A DNA stretch of 64,000 bases from Haliclona indistincta. Taxonomy: Eukaryota; Porifera; Demospongiae; Haplosclerida; Chalinidae. How positions within the stretch are numbered: the stretch's first letter is position 1; each line of letters begins with the position of its first letter. Below the pieces are notes generated by a model, which saw nothing but the letters and a program-made list of their open reading frames with translations, ran no database searches and was not told the origin of the DNA. Both the position numbers and the translations under genes were made by a program. Below are positions 27,503 to 41,100 of the stretch, piece by piece. The stretch spans positions 14,374,453-14,438,452 of the forward strand of contig OZ024787.1 in assembly GCA_964017065.1 (NCBI GenBank), written 5' to 3'.

Positions 27503-29096
27503 TAGCCTCGTACCCATGGCGCTAAAGAAAGGGGTGGAGCGAAAGGGAGAAAGAAGCGCCTGGTACACACTGCATACACATGTGTGACTAGTGTTGGAAT
27601 TCCACCTCCACCTGTTATCATCGTACATGTTTGAGGTATGTGATTAATATTCATCAGCCGCTCTCTCCTGTTTGCAATCTACTGTCATGACTCAGAGGAG
27701 GTTGGAAGCATTGATATTCAGTCACGTGACATGTAAAATATTAATTCAGTCCAAATCAAAATGTATGGCGAACTTAGTTGTCTATTTTACCCAAATTCTC
27801 TGGACAGAATTTAATGAATTTAGTATGAATCGAAAGCTCTTGCAAAGCAGATTACAAATATGCGATCTGCCCGGTCCAACCCAGGGGTCCCTCAGCTGCT
27901 ATGGGCGAGATAGTAGTGAAGATTCTCAACAGTGGAAAACACTACAGTTATTGTTCGTGCAAGCTATCAGCTTATTGACAAGTCTGCTACAGACGTCTTG
28001 AAGCAAAATCTTGGCGTTTAACAATGGCGAGCGAAGAGACAGGTCCATTGTTATCTGCAAAACCCAATATATACAGCTGACGAGACCTGGTCAGAGCTAG
28101 AACTAAGAAGGTTGCTGAAATTTAAGCTGTTTCACACCAGAAAGATTCCTGAATCCAGCACAAGTGTGCTGTCTACTGGAGCTGTGCTACTTCTTCCTAA
28201 ATTTCATGACATACAGAACACAGAAACTGGTGCAGTACACTATACAAAATAGCTAAACCAGTATTCTAAGATCATATCTTTCTGAAGTAGGACCAGTAAT
28301 CAAGCTCTATGCAATACAATTTTAGGAAGAATCCACGGATGATTTCGAGTGCTGTATGCTAGCGCCATTGAGCCACACCTCACGATGGAAGGTTAGCTAC
28401 AGTGTTCTCGCTAGGATTTGAAAACCAACTGGTGCAAACCAAACATAATGACATAGCGTCAATTTACTCAATGTGAATATCATTAACATCTACATGTGCT
28501 GTGGTTTGGAGGTCAAAACAGTTGGTATAAATCAACCATTATTGCTCTTGATCAGACAAAATTACCAAAATCTGATAATCATCACTGGGATTGGAGTAAA
28601 AATTGTGAAAACCAAGTGGTGCAATGTAACATCCAAGTAGTGCAGTACCACCAGAAAAAAGCCTAGCGGTTAGCTATGCATTCGAAAATCATGTGCGCAT
28701 AATAACAGCCTAAACATCACGTGCGCATACTAATGCTTCCAACCTCCTCTGGTCATAACTGTGTTCTAGCGCCATTCCTTGAAGCTCCAACACAAGAACA
28801 GAAGAGCAGTTTAACAAGTAAGTGCTCAAAACAAGCAAATTGATTTACATGATTGGTATGAAGTGACACGAGTAAGCCGACTATCGTGTATGCAAGCTCA
28901 CCGGACCAGTTATTCATCAAATCCAGAGCTAGGGCTGATGATCAAGCCAGTTGCTTAATAACTGAGGCGTGGTCAACCGCCCGACATAATCTGAATACTT
29001 TTACAGTAAAATTTAGCGTATGATGCGTGTGCAGTAGCTACCAGGTGCTTATTTCTCCTTCTCACTAGTGCCTGGGTACGAGGCTAAGCCCCACCC
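27503..29096. mobile_element. MITE with AGCCTCGTACCC termini, interrupted
   Basis: Ends are AGCCTCGTACCCATGGCGC on the left and GTGCCTGGGTACGAGGCT on the right, inverted. A nearly collinear uninterrupted copy lies at 49213-49752 with the same flanking sequence on both sides, so the flank (AAATTCTTATAATGAAA ... CACCACAATATAGTTAC) is itself a repeat. This copy is split by the element at 27693-28751. Confidence 0.75.
27693..28751. mobile_element. Non-autonomous element with CAGAGGAGGTTGGAAGCATT ends and 9-bp TSD
   Basis: Terminal inverted repeats CAGAGGAGGTTGGAAGCATT bound the element. Flanks are GTCATGACT (27684-27692) and GTCATAACT (28752-28760), a 9-bp duplication with one change; the empty site is seen at 49396. 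A 9-bp duplication fits Mutator-like elements. No intact transposase was found. A second copy lies, interrupted, at 52455-52576 and 62415-62496. Confidence 0.8.
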
Positions 29097-29355
29097 TAAT
29101 ATCCTGTATCTTACATGTACCTTGTTATAAACACCACAATATAGTTACAATGTACTACAGTGGAACACACGAAGAGAGTAGAAAAGTGAATTCTTGACAC
29201 ATTGGTCCATATCTATGGAAGGAACAGACCTAGAGACATGTTGCATATATCATTATGATCCCCTATCCTTACTGATCACCCTAATTTATAAGGCTTCTCG
29301 TCAGGTGACACCCACGTGACACAAAATGGCGGAATATATGACTGACTGGAAAGAC

Positions 29356-29970
29356 GGTTTGGTACCGGTTCGCCTACTCCCAGTTCGCCTATTCCCATTT
29401 TGACTACTAAGGGCCTCAGGCGTTTTGTTTCGCCTACCAAAATTATAAAACTAAACCCTAAACCCTAAAAACCTTCTCCTAACTGTGCAAAGTCGGGAGG
29501 GTGTCCTAAACCGGGCCTTCGGCCCTTGGTAAGCCTAAGGATTGTCGGGAGGGTCGTCCTAAACCGGGCCTTCGGCCCTGGCTAAAGATCGTCGAGAGGG
29601 TCGTCCTAAACAGGGTCTTCGTCCTTCACTGGATCTGCAAGCTGTCCCGACGATCGACTTAGCTAAAAAAAACTTAAGTTTTCTGGGAAAAAAATTAAAA
29701 AATAAGTACTGAGCGGGAATCGAACCCTGAACATCTGCACTACAAGCCACCGCACTACAAGCCACCGCACTAAACCGCTGCGCCACCGAAACCAGCTGAC
29801 CAACCAGTGCTATAAACAAGCCTTTATAGTGATTCTGTATGCGCGCGCGTAGATAATATAAGCCGCCGAAGGCGGCTTGCGCACGTGACTAGGCAAAACA
29901 GCACGCCTGAGCTTCGTAATAGGCAAAACGATAGTAGGCCAAACGGGAGTAGGCAAACTGATACTATCCC
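29356..29970. mobile_element. MITE with 8-bp TSD GGAAAGAC
   Basis: GGAAAGAC flanks both sides (29348-29355 and 29971-29978). Ends carry repeated GTTCGCCTACTCCC / GTTTGCCTACTCCC words as imperfect inverted repeats. The interior has copies of CGGGCCTTCGGCCC and a tRNA-like segment. An 8-bp duplication suggests a hAT-type mobiliser. Confidence 0.75.
29700..29800 (-). repeat. tRNA-derived SINE-like segment
   Basis: On the minus strand an A-box-like GGTGGCGCAGCGG (near 29785) and a B box GGTTCGATTCCC (near 29726) are spaced as in a tRNA promoter, with a tandemly duplicated 15-bp GGCTTGTAGTGCGGT between. It lies within the 29356-29970 element. It does not fold as a functional tRNA because of the duplication. 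Confidence 0.6.
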
Positions 29971-30404
29971 GGAAAGACACCATTAGGTTAGGATTTTCCA
30001 AACCGCTGGTAGTTAAGATTTTTTAACGCTGAAGTAAGACTCTCACTCTGGCCGCTTACCTGTGAACCGACAATTTGGTCTCGAACTGTGTTACTTCGTC
30101 GACAGCAAGGGAAAAATGGCTTTTTCCAGTGGTCAAAGTGTTAGGTTAGGAAAATCCGATTCTCTGGGAGTTAAGGTCCAAGATTAGGAAATTGGATTGC
30201 CAATACATTCATCTTTACTTTAGAACTTGCGCAGAGTCTGTAGAAATACGCACATCGACAAACGCGACTGTTCTCTGCTAGAGAGCTGTTTTCTGACTGC
30301 CATCTTGCTAGTTTAATGGATTTTTGTGATGTCACACGTTGGTTATTAGTCAGTGATGAGTCATAACTATTAAACTGATTCAATGTATTTTGTATTAGCT
30401 ACAG

Positions 30405-30590
30405 CGCTTTGAATAGATCTTGCAACGCCACAGTCAAAGCGGAAGTAATACGTTGACCAATCAAACACGGGTGGTCACGTGTGGGCCTGCATCAAAGAAT
30501 TGAAGCGCGTGATTGATTGGTCAACGTAAGAAAACGTGTTACTTCCGCTTTGACCTTGGCGTTGCAAGATCTATTCAAAGCGCTGTATGA
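30405..30590. mobile_element. Foldback MITE of about 190 bp
   Basis: CGCTTTGAATAGATCTTGCA ... GTCAAAGCGGAAGTAA on the left pairs with its complement ending TTCAAAGCG near 30582, loop near 30480-30500. No coding capacity. Confidence 0.8.
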
Positions 30591-30703
30591 CTCATCGATT
30601 GATAATATTTATTATGCGTATTCTATATAATAAACTGTATAGAAAAGTGTGAATGTAAAAATGAGCGAAATGTCTTTAGACTGTCAGCTCTATAACAGAT
30701 CTA

Positions 30704-30858
30704 TATATAAGTTAGACGCCGAGGCCATGGGATCTACGCGGTATAGAAACCGGAGAGGAAGCCATATAGAACCCGAGCGCGTAGCGCGAGGGTTCTATGG
30801 CAACTCGAGGGTTTCTATACCGCGTAGATCCCATTGGCCGAGGCGTCTAACTTATTTA
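30704..30858. mobile_element. Short palindromic element
   Basis: ATAAGTTAGACGCC (30706) pairs with GGCGTCTAACTTAT, and GGGATCTACGCGGTATAGAA pairs with its complement near 30830. GC-rich loop. No coding capacity. Confidence 0.75.
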
Positions 30859-30869
30859 GAGTATAGCCA

Positions 30870-31714
30870 TGAGTAACTGGTATCTAAGCCGTAAGCAAAA
30901 GAAACGCACTCTCAAGTTCTCCGAGTCGTTCTTGATATAAGCGACCAGCGCTTCTCGACTGGGCGTACGACAGCGACATCGACGAACTGTTACTGATGAG
31001 TACGACTTTACTCTACACCGCTACTCTTACGCCTTCAGTAGACTCCGCTGCTGCTACCACCACGAGAAGAAACCGCTCGAGAAGAAACCGCTCCTAGCTA
31101 CTCGGAGTACTCCACCCTCGACCCAACCTCTATCGGCAACGCCCTGGGAAACGCTCCCGTTTGGCGATCCGCGTGCTGCGGACCTGCAAGTCGAGCAAGC
31201 CAGACAGACTGGAATTCTAAGGAAGACACTCCAAGACCGTCTATGATAGTCACTTCAGATAGTGATAGTCTATATAGCTAGACTGTGTCAACTCGTAGAC
31301 TATCACTAGTATTCATCACTTGTTGTTTCCATTGCTTGTATTATACACAATGCTAAGTATGTAAGTAAAATATACCGTCTCCCGCTTAAATCAACCAATG
31401 AAACGCCTGGTGTCTATGAAGAACACCTAAGGTTCTACGTGAAATAGACACTAGTAGCTAATCAATCTGATTGGTCAATATCACTATACTATACTCTAAA
31501 TAGCTATAGTTGTAGTCATGTTGTTCCATCACACTGCAGCTAGGTGACCTCATCTGCTGCTGTCCTGCATGCTGCACTCAAACTATAGTTCTGCTCCTGT
31601 ATGAGAGGGACAATACACACATCACTGTATGTACTGTATTCTGAAGTTAACATTTAAAAAATAGCAAAGCATACAAAATTTAATTGATAGGATTGTATAG
31701 TAAGTAACTTATCA
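30870..31714. other. No supported gene; GC-richer relic open frame
   Basis: From about 30973 to 31243 one plus-strand frame stays open without an ATG and reads ... FGDPRAADLQVEQARQTG before a stop, hinting at the end of an old protein-coding exon. The rest is unremarkable. Confidence 0.3.
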
Positions 31715-31734
31715 TTGACACAAGAAAACAAAAT

Positions 31735-32079
31735 ATGGGAATGCGGAAAGCTTTTAGTGTGGGACGTCACCTGGCCAGATACTTTAATTGGCCTCATCCG
31801 AGTTATCTTTCACTGGCTACAAGGAACGCCCGTGAGGTTGCTGCTGCTGCTGAGACCCGAAAGTTGGCTAAGTATGCCCATCTGGATTGTCATTTTGTTC
31901 CGATTGTCATTGAAACTATTGGTTGCATGGTTCCTACAACCCTAAAGTTTCTGAAAGATCTGGGGCGACGATTGAGTCCTGTAGTGAACTCCAATCTCTC
32001 CTATACCCATCTAGTGCAACGCCTGTCTGTGGCACTACAGTGGGGTAATGCAGCCTCGGTGCTCGGATGCATTTCATGA
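31735..32079 (+). pseudogene. LINE reverse-transcriptase C-terminal fragment
   Basis: About 114 codons. The segment ARNAREVAAAAETRKLAKY, then HFVPIVIETIG, FLKDLGRRL, LVQRLSVALQWGNAASVLG and a stop, is the familiar tail of non-LTR retrotransposon polymerase proteins in invertebrates. The remainder of the polymerase is missing, as expected of a 5'-truncated insertion. An A-rich stretch follows near 32140. Confidence 0.75.
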
Positions 32080-32182
32080 ACATAACCATCTTGAATTATT
32101 ACCTTTACTTTTCCTTATTGTATATTTTTATTAAACATTGAGTAGTAAAAAAAATTATCTAACCAACAGAAAAAAATTATGT

Positions 32183-35100
32183 TTATCTTTTGAGTTGTTC
32201 TCCTCTCCATGCCTCTACATTGTTTGCTAGGGTATTCTCCTCCACTGAAGGAGATCTCAGAGCCTCAAGAATAGTTGCCCAGGTAAACGGTAGTGTTCCT
32301 TTATTCTTCCACAGTTTAAAAATTTCAGAGTAACACTCAATAGGATTTGAATGCCTAATTGTGTCCAACTGGTCTTGCCCAATTTCAAGCTGAATTCCAA
32401 CTATTTTCCACTTATCCTTAGCTTCACTAGCCACTTGATTCAATAAATCCTTCATTTTTGGAACCTCATCTGTAGCACATCAGAGTGTATAATTTGTGCT
32501 CATTATACAGGCCGGCTTACCAGTTGTAGGTGATGATGGCTGGGGTAAGGGTAATATTGCAGGTGTTACAGGTGTTGTGGCAACTGCTGAAGGCGCCACT
32601 AATAATTTTCGGGAAAAAAATTAAATAATATGTAAGCTGAATCAATCAATCACGTGTGATGAACCTTTTGCTGGCTCAGCATAGCGGTAGCGGATGTGGA
32701 AGAACATGCTTTCAGTGGCTCCAATAATATCCACCTTGTGAAATATTCGTGCTTCTTTATTTAGTAGCCGACACTCAAATGCACAGTGTGGAATTATTCT
32801 GCCTTCCTTGAATTCAGTGACATGTTCTTTGCTGATCTATAACAATGTTCAATAATCTAAATCCTCAATAACAAAATTAATTAATTCAGTTGTGAAATAC
32901 ACAAAAGAGCTTCCCTATACTTAGTTGCAGTGACAACACACATGCACGACAATACACATTGCACATTGCAGCAACAATAGACATTTGTAAATTTAAATCA
33001 TGAATAATTATGGATCTGGTTCTGAATGCAGTTTTAGCAAAATTCTGTTCTTATTACCTGAGAAGTTGTCACTGCAACTATCTTCCAGGAATCTACTTCC
33101 TGTTGCTGCTTTAGATCAAGTTTGATAACATTTTCTTTAAAGCAAATACGTAGCTTGTCTTCTTCTTTCCAGTGCCGATACTCCTTCTCTACTTCCTGTA
33201 ACACAATGAATGAGATAAAAACTATGTGCAAATATTTAATACTGTACCAGTATCTGTGGTGTCAAATTCTTCACAAGTACAAAATGAAAATCAGCATTTT
33301 CTGGAGTATCATTCTGCTGTTTGTAGTACATGAAGGCAGCACAGCGCAGTTTTGTATGACGAGATCCTGTTGTGCTGAAAATAGAAAACTGCTTCAGCTT
33401 GATAGTAGCATATTGAGTGCAAGGATTGAACAAGCCCTCAAATTCTTTGAAAGTATATGGAAGCTCTTTTTGAGAGCACTTGGCAATGATGAACCTGAAG
33501 TCCAAACATTGTTCCTCATTCTCAATGACTGCACAATGCTGTATATTAACAGCAACATTCTTCAGGAACACCTCGCTGGATGACACCCAGTAGAAGGCAC
33601 TGATCAACTGCCTGTTTTCTGGGAGTTTGAACTGGCCAGTCAAAAAGACCTTTAAGGCCACACTGGCAGTAACTCCAGGAGGAAGGGCTCCTTCAGGTAC
33701 ATCAATATAGAAACCATAGCCAGGCCACTCCACTTTCTGAGGCTTGTCCCCCACAACTTCCAGTACAGTCTCTGCACATACCTCAACACCACGCAGGAAA
33801 TCTGGAATGAAGTATTCACACATTATTATTTTGAGTGACTGTAGCATATTACCTGGTGCCACTGCTAGGTAATTTGCTTGGACAGCACTATCAACAGTAG
33901 GCGTTGGCTTTATTACTGAATTTTTGAGAACAAAAACGATAAAAAATAATGTTGCTGATTTGATTGTCACATCCATTTTTACTACTGTAAATAACACAGT
34001 CATGCATAATGAGAAAAGAGCATTAAATCCTAGCATTTCTGGAAAAAGCAGCAGCTTTTTCCTTTTATGAATAGCGCTACTTATTGAGCCAACAGTAATG
34101 CTGCCTTATTATGGAAAAAGCCTAATAAGGAAAATGGTCTCAAGTTCGGTGCTTCTTCCTCATTATGTGGTCCTGATTATAATATAGCAGTAATTTGATA
34201 ATCAAATGTTCAATTGTATCAAATTTTCTACATTCATACGCCATTTGAAAATAAATTTGTTCTCATGAAGGATGAATCTGAAGAACTGTAGCTGTTTCAG
34301 TTACTAAAATTAATAAACATTACTATGCATACCAGTGATGCCACATAATTGGAATCTCAGAGCCATGCCATGCAGGAATAAGTTGGGGCTAATACTTAAA
34401 AAATCGACCCATGTTATGTCTGTATACACATACACTGTACATTGTGCAGTTTAATACACAAGCCTCAATTTGAGCTAGCATACTGTTTGTTTCTTCGATT
34501 GAGCTTATCCTCTCTTGATCCTCAAGCCCTTCCATATCTGTTGAGCTATAATGGGTAAAATTAGGCATTTATTTTATTTGTCACACTGTTTGTAAAAATT
34601 AATTTATTAATGAAAAATGCAAACATAAAACTATAATGCACAATGCTCTATGTTCGTGTAAAAAGTAGATAACTCACTTTGTCAAGCTTTCGCTCCTCAA
34701 TTTCTTAAGTTCCTATAACACAAGAAATCAATGTATACACGTCAAGGTTAGCAGACTAGCTAGTACCTTCATCAAGTGACTGATCCTCTCCTCTCTATCC
34801 TCAACATCAGTGTCCCTCCTGTGTACTGCTGACATCATACCTGAAATAGCTTTCTCCCTCATTCTCAATACTTTAAGGTAAATTGAATTAAAAATTAAAA
34901 TCTAAGTTACAACTTACATTCATTGGCTCTCCTGAGGTCCTCTTCATAACATTTTAGTCTAGTGACCAGGTCTGCTTTGTCACTGGTCAGTCTCTCAACA
35001 TCTGCCAAAAGCTGCTGTCGCTCTATAAATTTATAAGCAGAAACTGATTCTGTATAGGTTGCATGCAGCAGAAAATTTTGATGAGAAAAAAATAATTGAA

Positions 35101-38100
35101 TTCACAATTATTTTAACAAGCACTATTTGACAGTAAGAATGGGGTGGGTATAAAACGCGGAACGTGGAATGGAATGGAACGCGGAATGGAATATGGAATG
35201 GAACGTCAAACAGTAAAGAAAACAGTCAAATTACGACTTGAAAAGAAAAAAAGACACTTGCTTTGACTTGCTCAGCTTGCCTACTGCTGCACGCAAAGAG
35301 TGGAGAGCGGTAGTGGAGTGTGAGACGCGTTGATATAGCTGGTGACAGACTAGTGCAAGCAGCTCAGCCTGAGATTACTGCTTGAGCGTAACTCGTAAGA
35401 AATGAATCAGAGGTTAAACTCACTAACTATACAGGCAGAGTTTAGTCTAACAGCGCACACTGATCTTTACTCTGGAACTAAGTTAACGTTCTAACAACAG
35501 CCTTGCTGTAAATACACCATACACACCCACAGCCACACCCCCTTGTTGCACAGGCGTATATGCTGCCTGGATACAAACAACGATTATAAGTCATGTTATG
35601 GTGATCTAAGCTAAGGGTAGAGTTTCTCTCCGTCACAGAGAGAGCTAGTGATTCCTATGAACTCGATTCAGTAGTCAGCACACGCTGAGCCTGAGCGAGT
35701 GGCACGTGACCTACATGCAGCTAGTCTTGAGGGCTACACTGCAGTGCACAGATCAGACTACATTGGGCAATTCTACCTACAGATGTAGAAGCAAGCTCTA
35801 GCTATGATTCAAGCTGAAAAAGTCAAATCAAGTGTATTTTTATCGTTTTGCGTTCCATTCCATATTCCATTCCGCCGTTCCATTCCATTCCACGTTCCGC
35901 GTTTTATACCTACCCGTAAGAATGTTGCAAAATTTTAACAAGTGAAAGAAGCCATGTAACTCTAAAGCATACATGAATATCTTTGTCAGGCATGCATGCA
36001 TGGATGCAGATAATTATCTCACCAATTCTCTCATAATACGCTTGTTTCTCTGTGAACTGAGTATCAGTTGCTCCTAATGACCAATAGTACAGATCTCGAC
36101 ACATGCATTAACACACAAACCAATGCAGCCATACCTTGCTTTGATCTACTCAGCCAATCACTCATATCTTCTGATAGTGTCTGCAGCTCTTTAACTGCTG
36201 ACATCTTCTCCATCAGCACAGTCACTAGGTGAGGCTCTTCTTCCACTCCCAACACCATTAGGAATGACCTGCCACTAGTCACACTGGAGCTTAACATTGC
36301 TTTCTTCTCCTCTGATAGCAGACTTGTGGAATGGAGCTGAGTAGTGAGAGAGTGACATGTGTCAGGATCAGAGACTGCTTCAACCAGCTGATGGTAGAAC
36401 TCTGTGTAGAGCTGCTTCAGTTTGCTCTTCTCCTCTACACCTGCATGATCATACAACTTGATACAGCAACAAAAAGTTGTAACTATGCCAGTCATTTTAT
36501 TCAAATTTGCAGTATAAACAGACCAACAAAAACTAAATCTATTTACTTATGAAAATCTATATTATTCTCTCTCGTGAATAAGTTGTTTCAGTAAGTATCA
36601 GGCTTTAGATATAGCTAGCAGAGCAACTGAACATGTGATGGTAGAGTTAATCTTTTTGAGGTGTTATAGAGGTTAATGGACTGAGAAAAGACTATTATAA
36701 TTAGCTCGACATCATTACTGACGAATTTATTCCAGCAACTGACAGTATAAATCTGCATGCTGACCTTGTGAGCTAACCATGTCCTGTAGCAAAAAAATAT
36801 TATCATGACATGTCCTTCTCATCCCCCAGCGCTACACCCAATTGCTAAGGCATGGTGAGGGGAGGAAGCTATCTTTCATCTGCCCTTAAAAAATAAGCAC
36901 CTTAGAATTTCTCTTAATAGCCTCATCTAGCTTGCTCTTTAATTCGAAATTATCTATAACTGACGGACTTTCTCTAAGAGAAATTCAGTAGAAGAATAAA
37001 CAGACCATAATACTTTAACAAACCTTTCTACTCCTTCTCTCCTCAATTGTTCAAGCTCATGTGTAATAGAATCAAGTTGAGAAGATAGCTACATGCATAT
37101 GGTATAATAATAATTATTATAGCATAGCTACGAGTGTTTGACCAATCAGATTGCCCAGTTGCCGGGTTATATTTCTCATATGACCCGCGGGTTTCATATG
37201 ACCCTCGGGCTTTCATATGACCCGGCTACAAGTCATTGTGTTATTAATGGCATTCATGATTGATAATACTATTCATAATAACTGCTGTGTAAACAAAGTC
37301 GGATGAATACAACACAGAAAGCAGATGAATGATGACTGCGGAGATTTGCTGATTTGTTTTAGGTACAGTGAACCTAGAGCTAGAAGGCTGCTTCTGATGA
37401 TGATAGGAGCTAGTATGGGGTGCAGAGTAGGTAGATAGTGCTGTAACAGAGCTGGATATAGTGTCGAAGACTGAGGCAGTGAGGGAGGAGCTGGTTAGTG
37501 AAGATATGGAAACACTGGAACAGTACGGTAGATTAGAGAGTGGACTGGATTATAGTTAGTGGCGAAGAGGCATTCTGGAAAAAGCTGGTGGGTGGTGACG
37601 GAAGTTGATAGTGGGAGGTCGATGGGAGGTTAGCGGTAGTAGATGCAAGGGTGGAGCTCGCAAGGGCTGGGCTGGGCTGATGGAAGTCACTGAGAGCGAG
37701 CTGCGCGATGGTGGTGGTAGTATGTAGTAGCTGGGATAAAAGCTACTGCTCAGTGTTGGAAGACTAGCCATAACTTGTTGAGTAGTTGGGTCAAAAACGT
37801 CGTCGTCTTGCGGGACAAAAACGCAGCAGCTCTGGACACAAAAAGACAGCAAGAGAGCGTTCCATCGTAGCTTTTGCGTCGAAAAGTACTGTTGCTATGC
37901 TATAAATAACTTAGATACCTCGTCCGCGGGTCATACGTGATTTATAAAACCTCCGCGGTAAGTAACGACCTCGCTACGCTCGGTCGTCACAACAACCGCG
38001 TCTGGTTTATAAATCCCGTATGACCCTTGACTCGGTATCTAACTACCGTACAGCTAGAAATTTTGGTGGATTAAAATTTTGGCGAATTTGGCGAATTGGA

Positions 38101-41100
38101 CTGTAATCGCCAAATTTTTAATCGCCAATCTCGATAATAATTATGCGTGGGTGGTATAATATGCTACACGTGCTTAGCGTCGTTAGCGAACAGTGTCAAG
38201 ATGTCCGTGGGAATTTTACGTTACTTCAAGAAGTCAGCTGCGAGTGATCTGCCTGACCCACACGGTCCTCTGAGCAAGGAACTACAGCCACAGACCATAC
38301 GCGCTGTAAATGAGAAGATCAAACCTGATCTGGAAAAGACTAGTCGTGGCGAACGTGGTCCTTACGTAAAGCTGACACCATCACAAAGGGCTCTTATCGG
38401 GAAACGAGCAGCTGAGAACGGGGTTACAGCTACAATCCGCCGTTTTTCTGGGAAATACGAAGGATGTGACTTGAAGGAAACTACTGTTCGTAGACTGAAG
38501 AATGATTATTTGTTCGAGCTAAGCAAGAAAAGAAAGTCCGAGAATGATACTGCCGTGCTTGAACTTCCTGCAAAAAAGAGGGGACGTCCTTTGCTTTTGG
38601 GAGAAGTATTGGACCAGAAGGTGAAATCATATGTCAGTGCCATGCGTTCTAGAGGAGCTGTAGTCAATACATCTGTGCTTGTCGGTGTTGCAAGCGGTGT
38701 TGTAGCCAGTGAGGGTGATCGTTACCTAGCTGGTACTGGAGGTCATGTCGAGATCAATAAGTACTGGGCCAAGAACTTTTTGCATCGGATGGGGTTTGTG
38801 AAAAGACGAGGGACTACGAAGGCAAAAGTAGAGGTGGAAGATTTTGAGCTGTTAAAGGAACAATATCTCCGTGATATTAAGAGTGTCATCGAAATGGATG
38901 AGATACCCGATGAATTAGTGATAAATTGGGACCAAACAGGTATCCATTATGTTCCAGTATCATCTTGGACGATGGAGAAAGAAGGAAGCAAAAGAATTGA
39001 AATTGTGGGTTCAGACGACAAGAGACAACTGACTGCTGTTTTCGGAGCATCTCTAGCTGGCGATTTCCTCCCTCCTCAGCTGGTATACAAGGGAAAGACT
39101 TCACGTTGTCTCCCTGTTGGTGTGAAATTTCCTTCTGACTGGGATTTGACGTATACAATCAATCACTGGTCCAATGAAAAAACAATGAACAGCTATGCAC
39201 ACAATGTTCTGATTCCTTATACCACTAAGAAAAGGGCAGAACTTCAACTTCAACCTGACCATCCTGCTTTGGTGATCTTTGACAATTTTAACGGTCAGTG
39301 TACTGAGGACTTCTTAAAGCTACTGGATAGCAATCATTTTGATGTTGTCTTGGTTCCAGCAAACTGTACTGATCGCTTGCAGCCGCTAGATCTTAGTGTG
39401 AACAAGCCTGCAAAGAATTTTTTGCGTGGAAGATTTGAAGAGTGGTATTCTACCCAAGTTTGCGCTCAACTAGAGAAGGGAACTGAAATTCAACCGGTCA
39501 ATCTTAACTTGAGTGTGGTCAAACCATTGGGGGCAAAGTGGATGATTCAATTGTATGATCATTTTAAAGGCCGCCAAGATGTGATCAAGAATGGTTTTCG
39601 AGCAGCTGGTATTATTGATTGAATTAAATGTACACAGTGTTATTGAATGAAAAAATGTGTATTAAATTACTTGTACATTGTGTTATTGAATGAAAAAATG
39701 ATGTCTACTAACAATCAGCTGCAGTTGGAAACATTTCTAATTTGTTGTTCTTCATGCATGAAACAAAATGGAGTCTCATTGCTGCTTGTATGAATTTAAT
39801 CTTTGCTGGATCCTGGCCATGAGCGATTGCTGTAGCAACTGCAATGGCGAACAATCCACAGTCATTGCTACCTCTTTGTTTCTGAAAACGATAGACTGTT
39901 ATCATAGGAGGAGTGCTCTTAGTTGAATCGTTGAAGAGACGGTAGATGAGTTTTTCTGTAGCTTTGTCGGTAGTAGAATAAATTGAATCGTATACATGTA
40001 CACCAGTAGTTTTGATGTTCGAAACTGTGATCCAGTGATTTCCTCGACAAAATAAGATCTGGAGCTTGTTGGTGGTTCCTGCTGTCTTGAAGCACTCTTT
40101 AGTTACAAGAAGCGTAGATTCTAGGCCCATAAGAGATGGAAACTGACTCTTTAAAAGCTCTTGGGCAAAATTTACATGTAGGTCTGTCAACCTTTCTCCC
40201 ATTATTACCTCATCTTGTTCATCGCTACCAAGTATGCGACATGATGCATTTACTAATGTGAGTGGCGTCTTCTTAGCTGGAGGTCCTGATACTTCAGCTG
40301 GGTCTTTCTGATGGTGGCTGGTGGCATTTATAGAGCATGCCTGGCTAAGTGCTGACGATTCTATCAGTTTCTTAGCTCTGGCAACGTCTTTGCTGCTCCC
40401 CACAAACACAAGCTTACATGGAACTTCCATACCTCCTTGAGTAAGATCCTTTGAGTGCCTTCTCGATCCAGACACCTCGCATGTTATCTTGCCTCCATGA
40501 CGCAAAAATATTGAACAAATGCTAGAAATCTTCCTTGGCAAATGCCCGACAGTCTTCTCCGACTTGATAACAGCAACAGCAAAGACATCGACACGATTGC
40601 CAACCTCTCGAATACACTCCAGTTTTTCCCCCTTGGCGGCTTTCCAGATCTTCTCGTACTCGTGGTATCCACGGACCATAGCATCTACTTTGAAGGTATC
40701 CATGCTAGAACACGTGTAGGGCGTTTGTAGGCTATAGCTAGGGCGTGTGCTCGATCGGAGCGGCGTCGACAGTACGTATTGTACCGCGTGTGCGTCATCG
40801 TAATTAGTAATTAAGTGGGTGTGTTTTCCGCTTCATCATTCATTCGCCAAAATTTTAATCGCCAAAATCGGTTTTTAGGCAATTCGCCAAAATTTTAGTC
40901 CACCAAAATTTCTAGCTGTACGGTATTATTTATTATACTTCCACCTCGTGTACCTCAGAATTGTTTTTGATAGCCTCATTGAGTTCATCAGTCTTAGTCA
41001 TGAGGTTGCTCTTTAAGTCTTCCATTTCTCTAGTCAACACACTTTCTCTGAGAGACATGAAAAAGGTGATGAAGTGAATTATCATTGCCGCTCGGCAAAA

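Larger units (their letters stand above)
38046..40923. mobile_element. Intact pogo-like DNA transposon with two convergent genes
   Basis: TIRs begin CCGTACAGCTAGAAATTTTG and are near-identical inverted copies for about 45 bp. TA dinucleotides flank both ends (38044-38045 and 40924-40925), as expected of the Tc1/mariner-pogo group. The 2,878-bp element has two uninterrupted genes facing each other, 85 bp apart. Intact ends and frames suggest recent activity. Confidence 0.9.

Noticed and set aside
29445..29475. CCCTAAACCCTAAA resembling telomere repeat
   Set aside because: Only two to three units inside an 8-bp-TSD MITE; not a telomere or clear interstitial telomere array.
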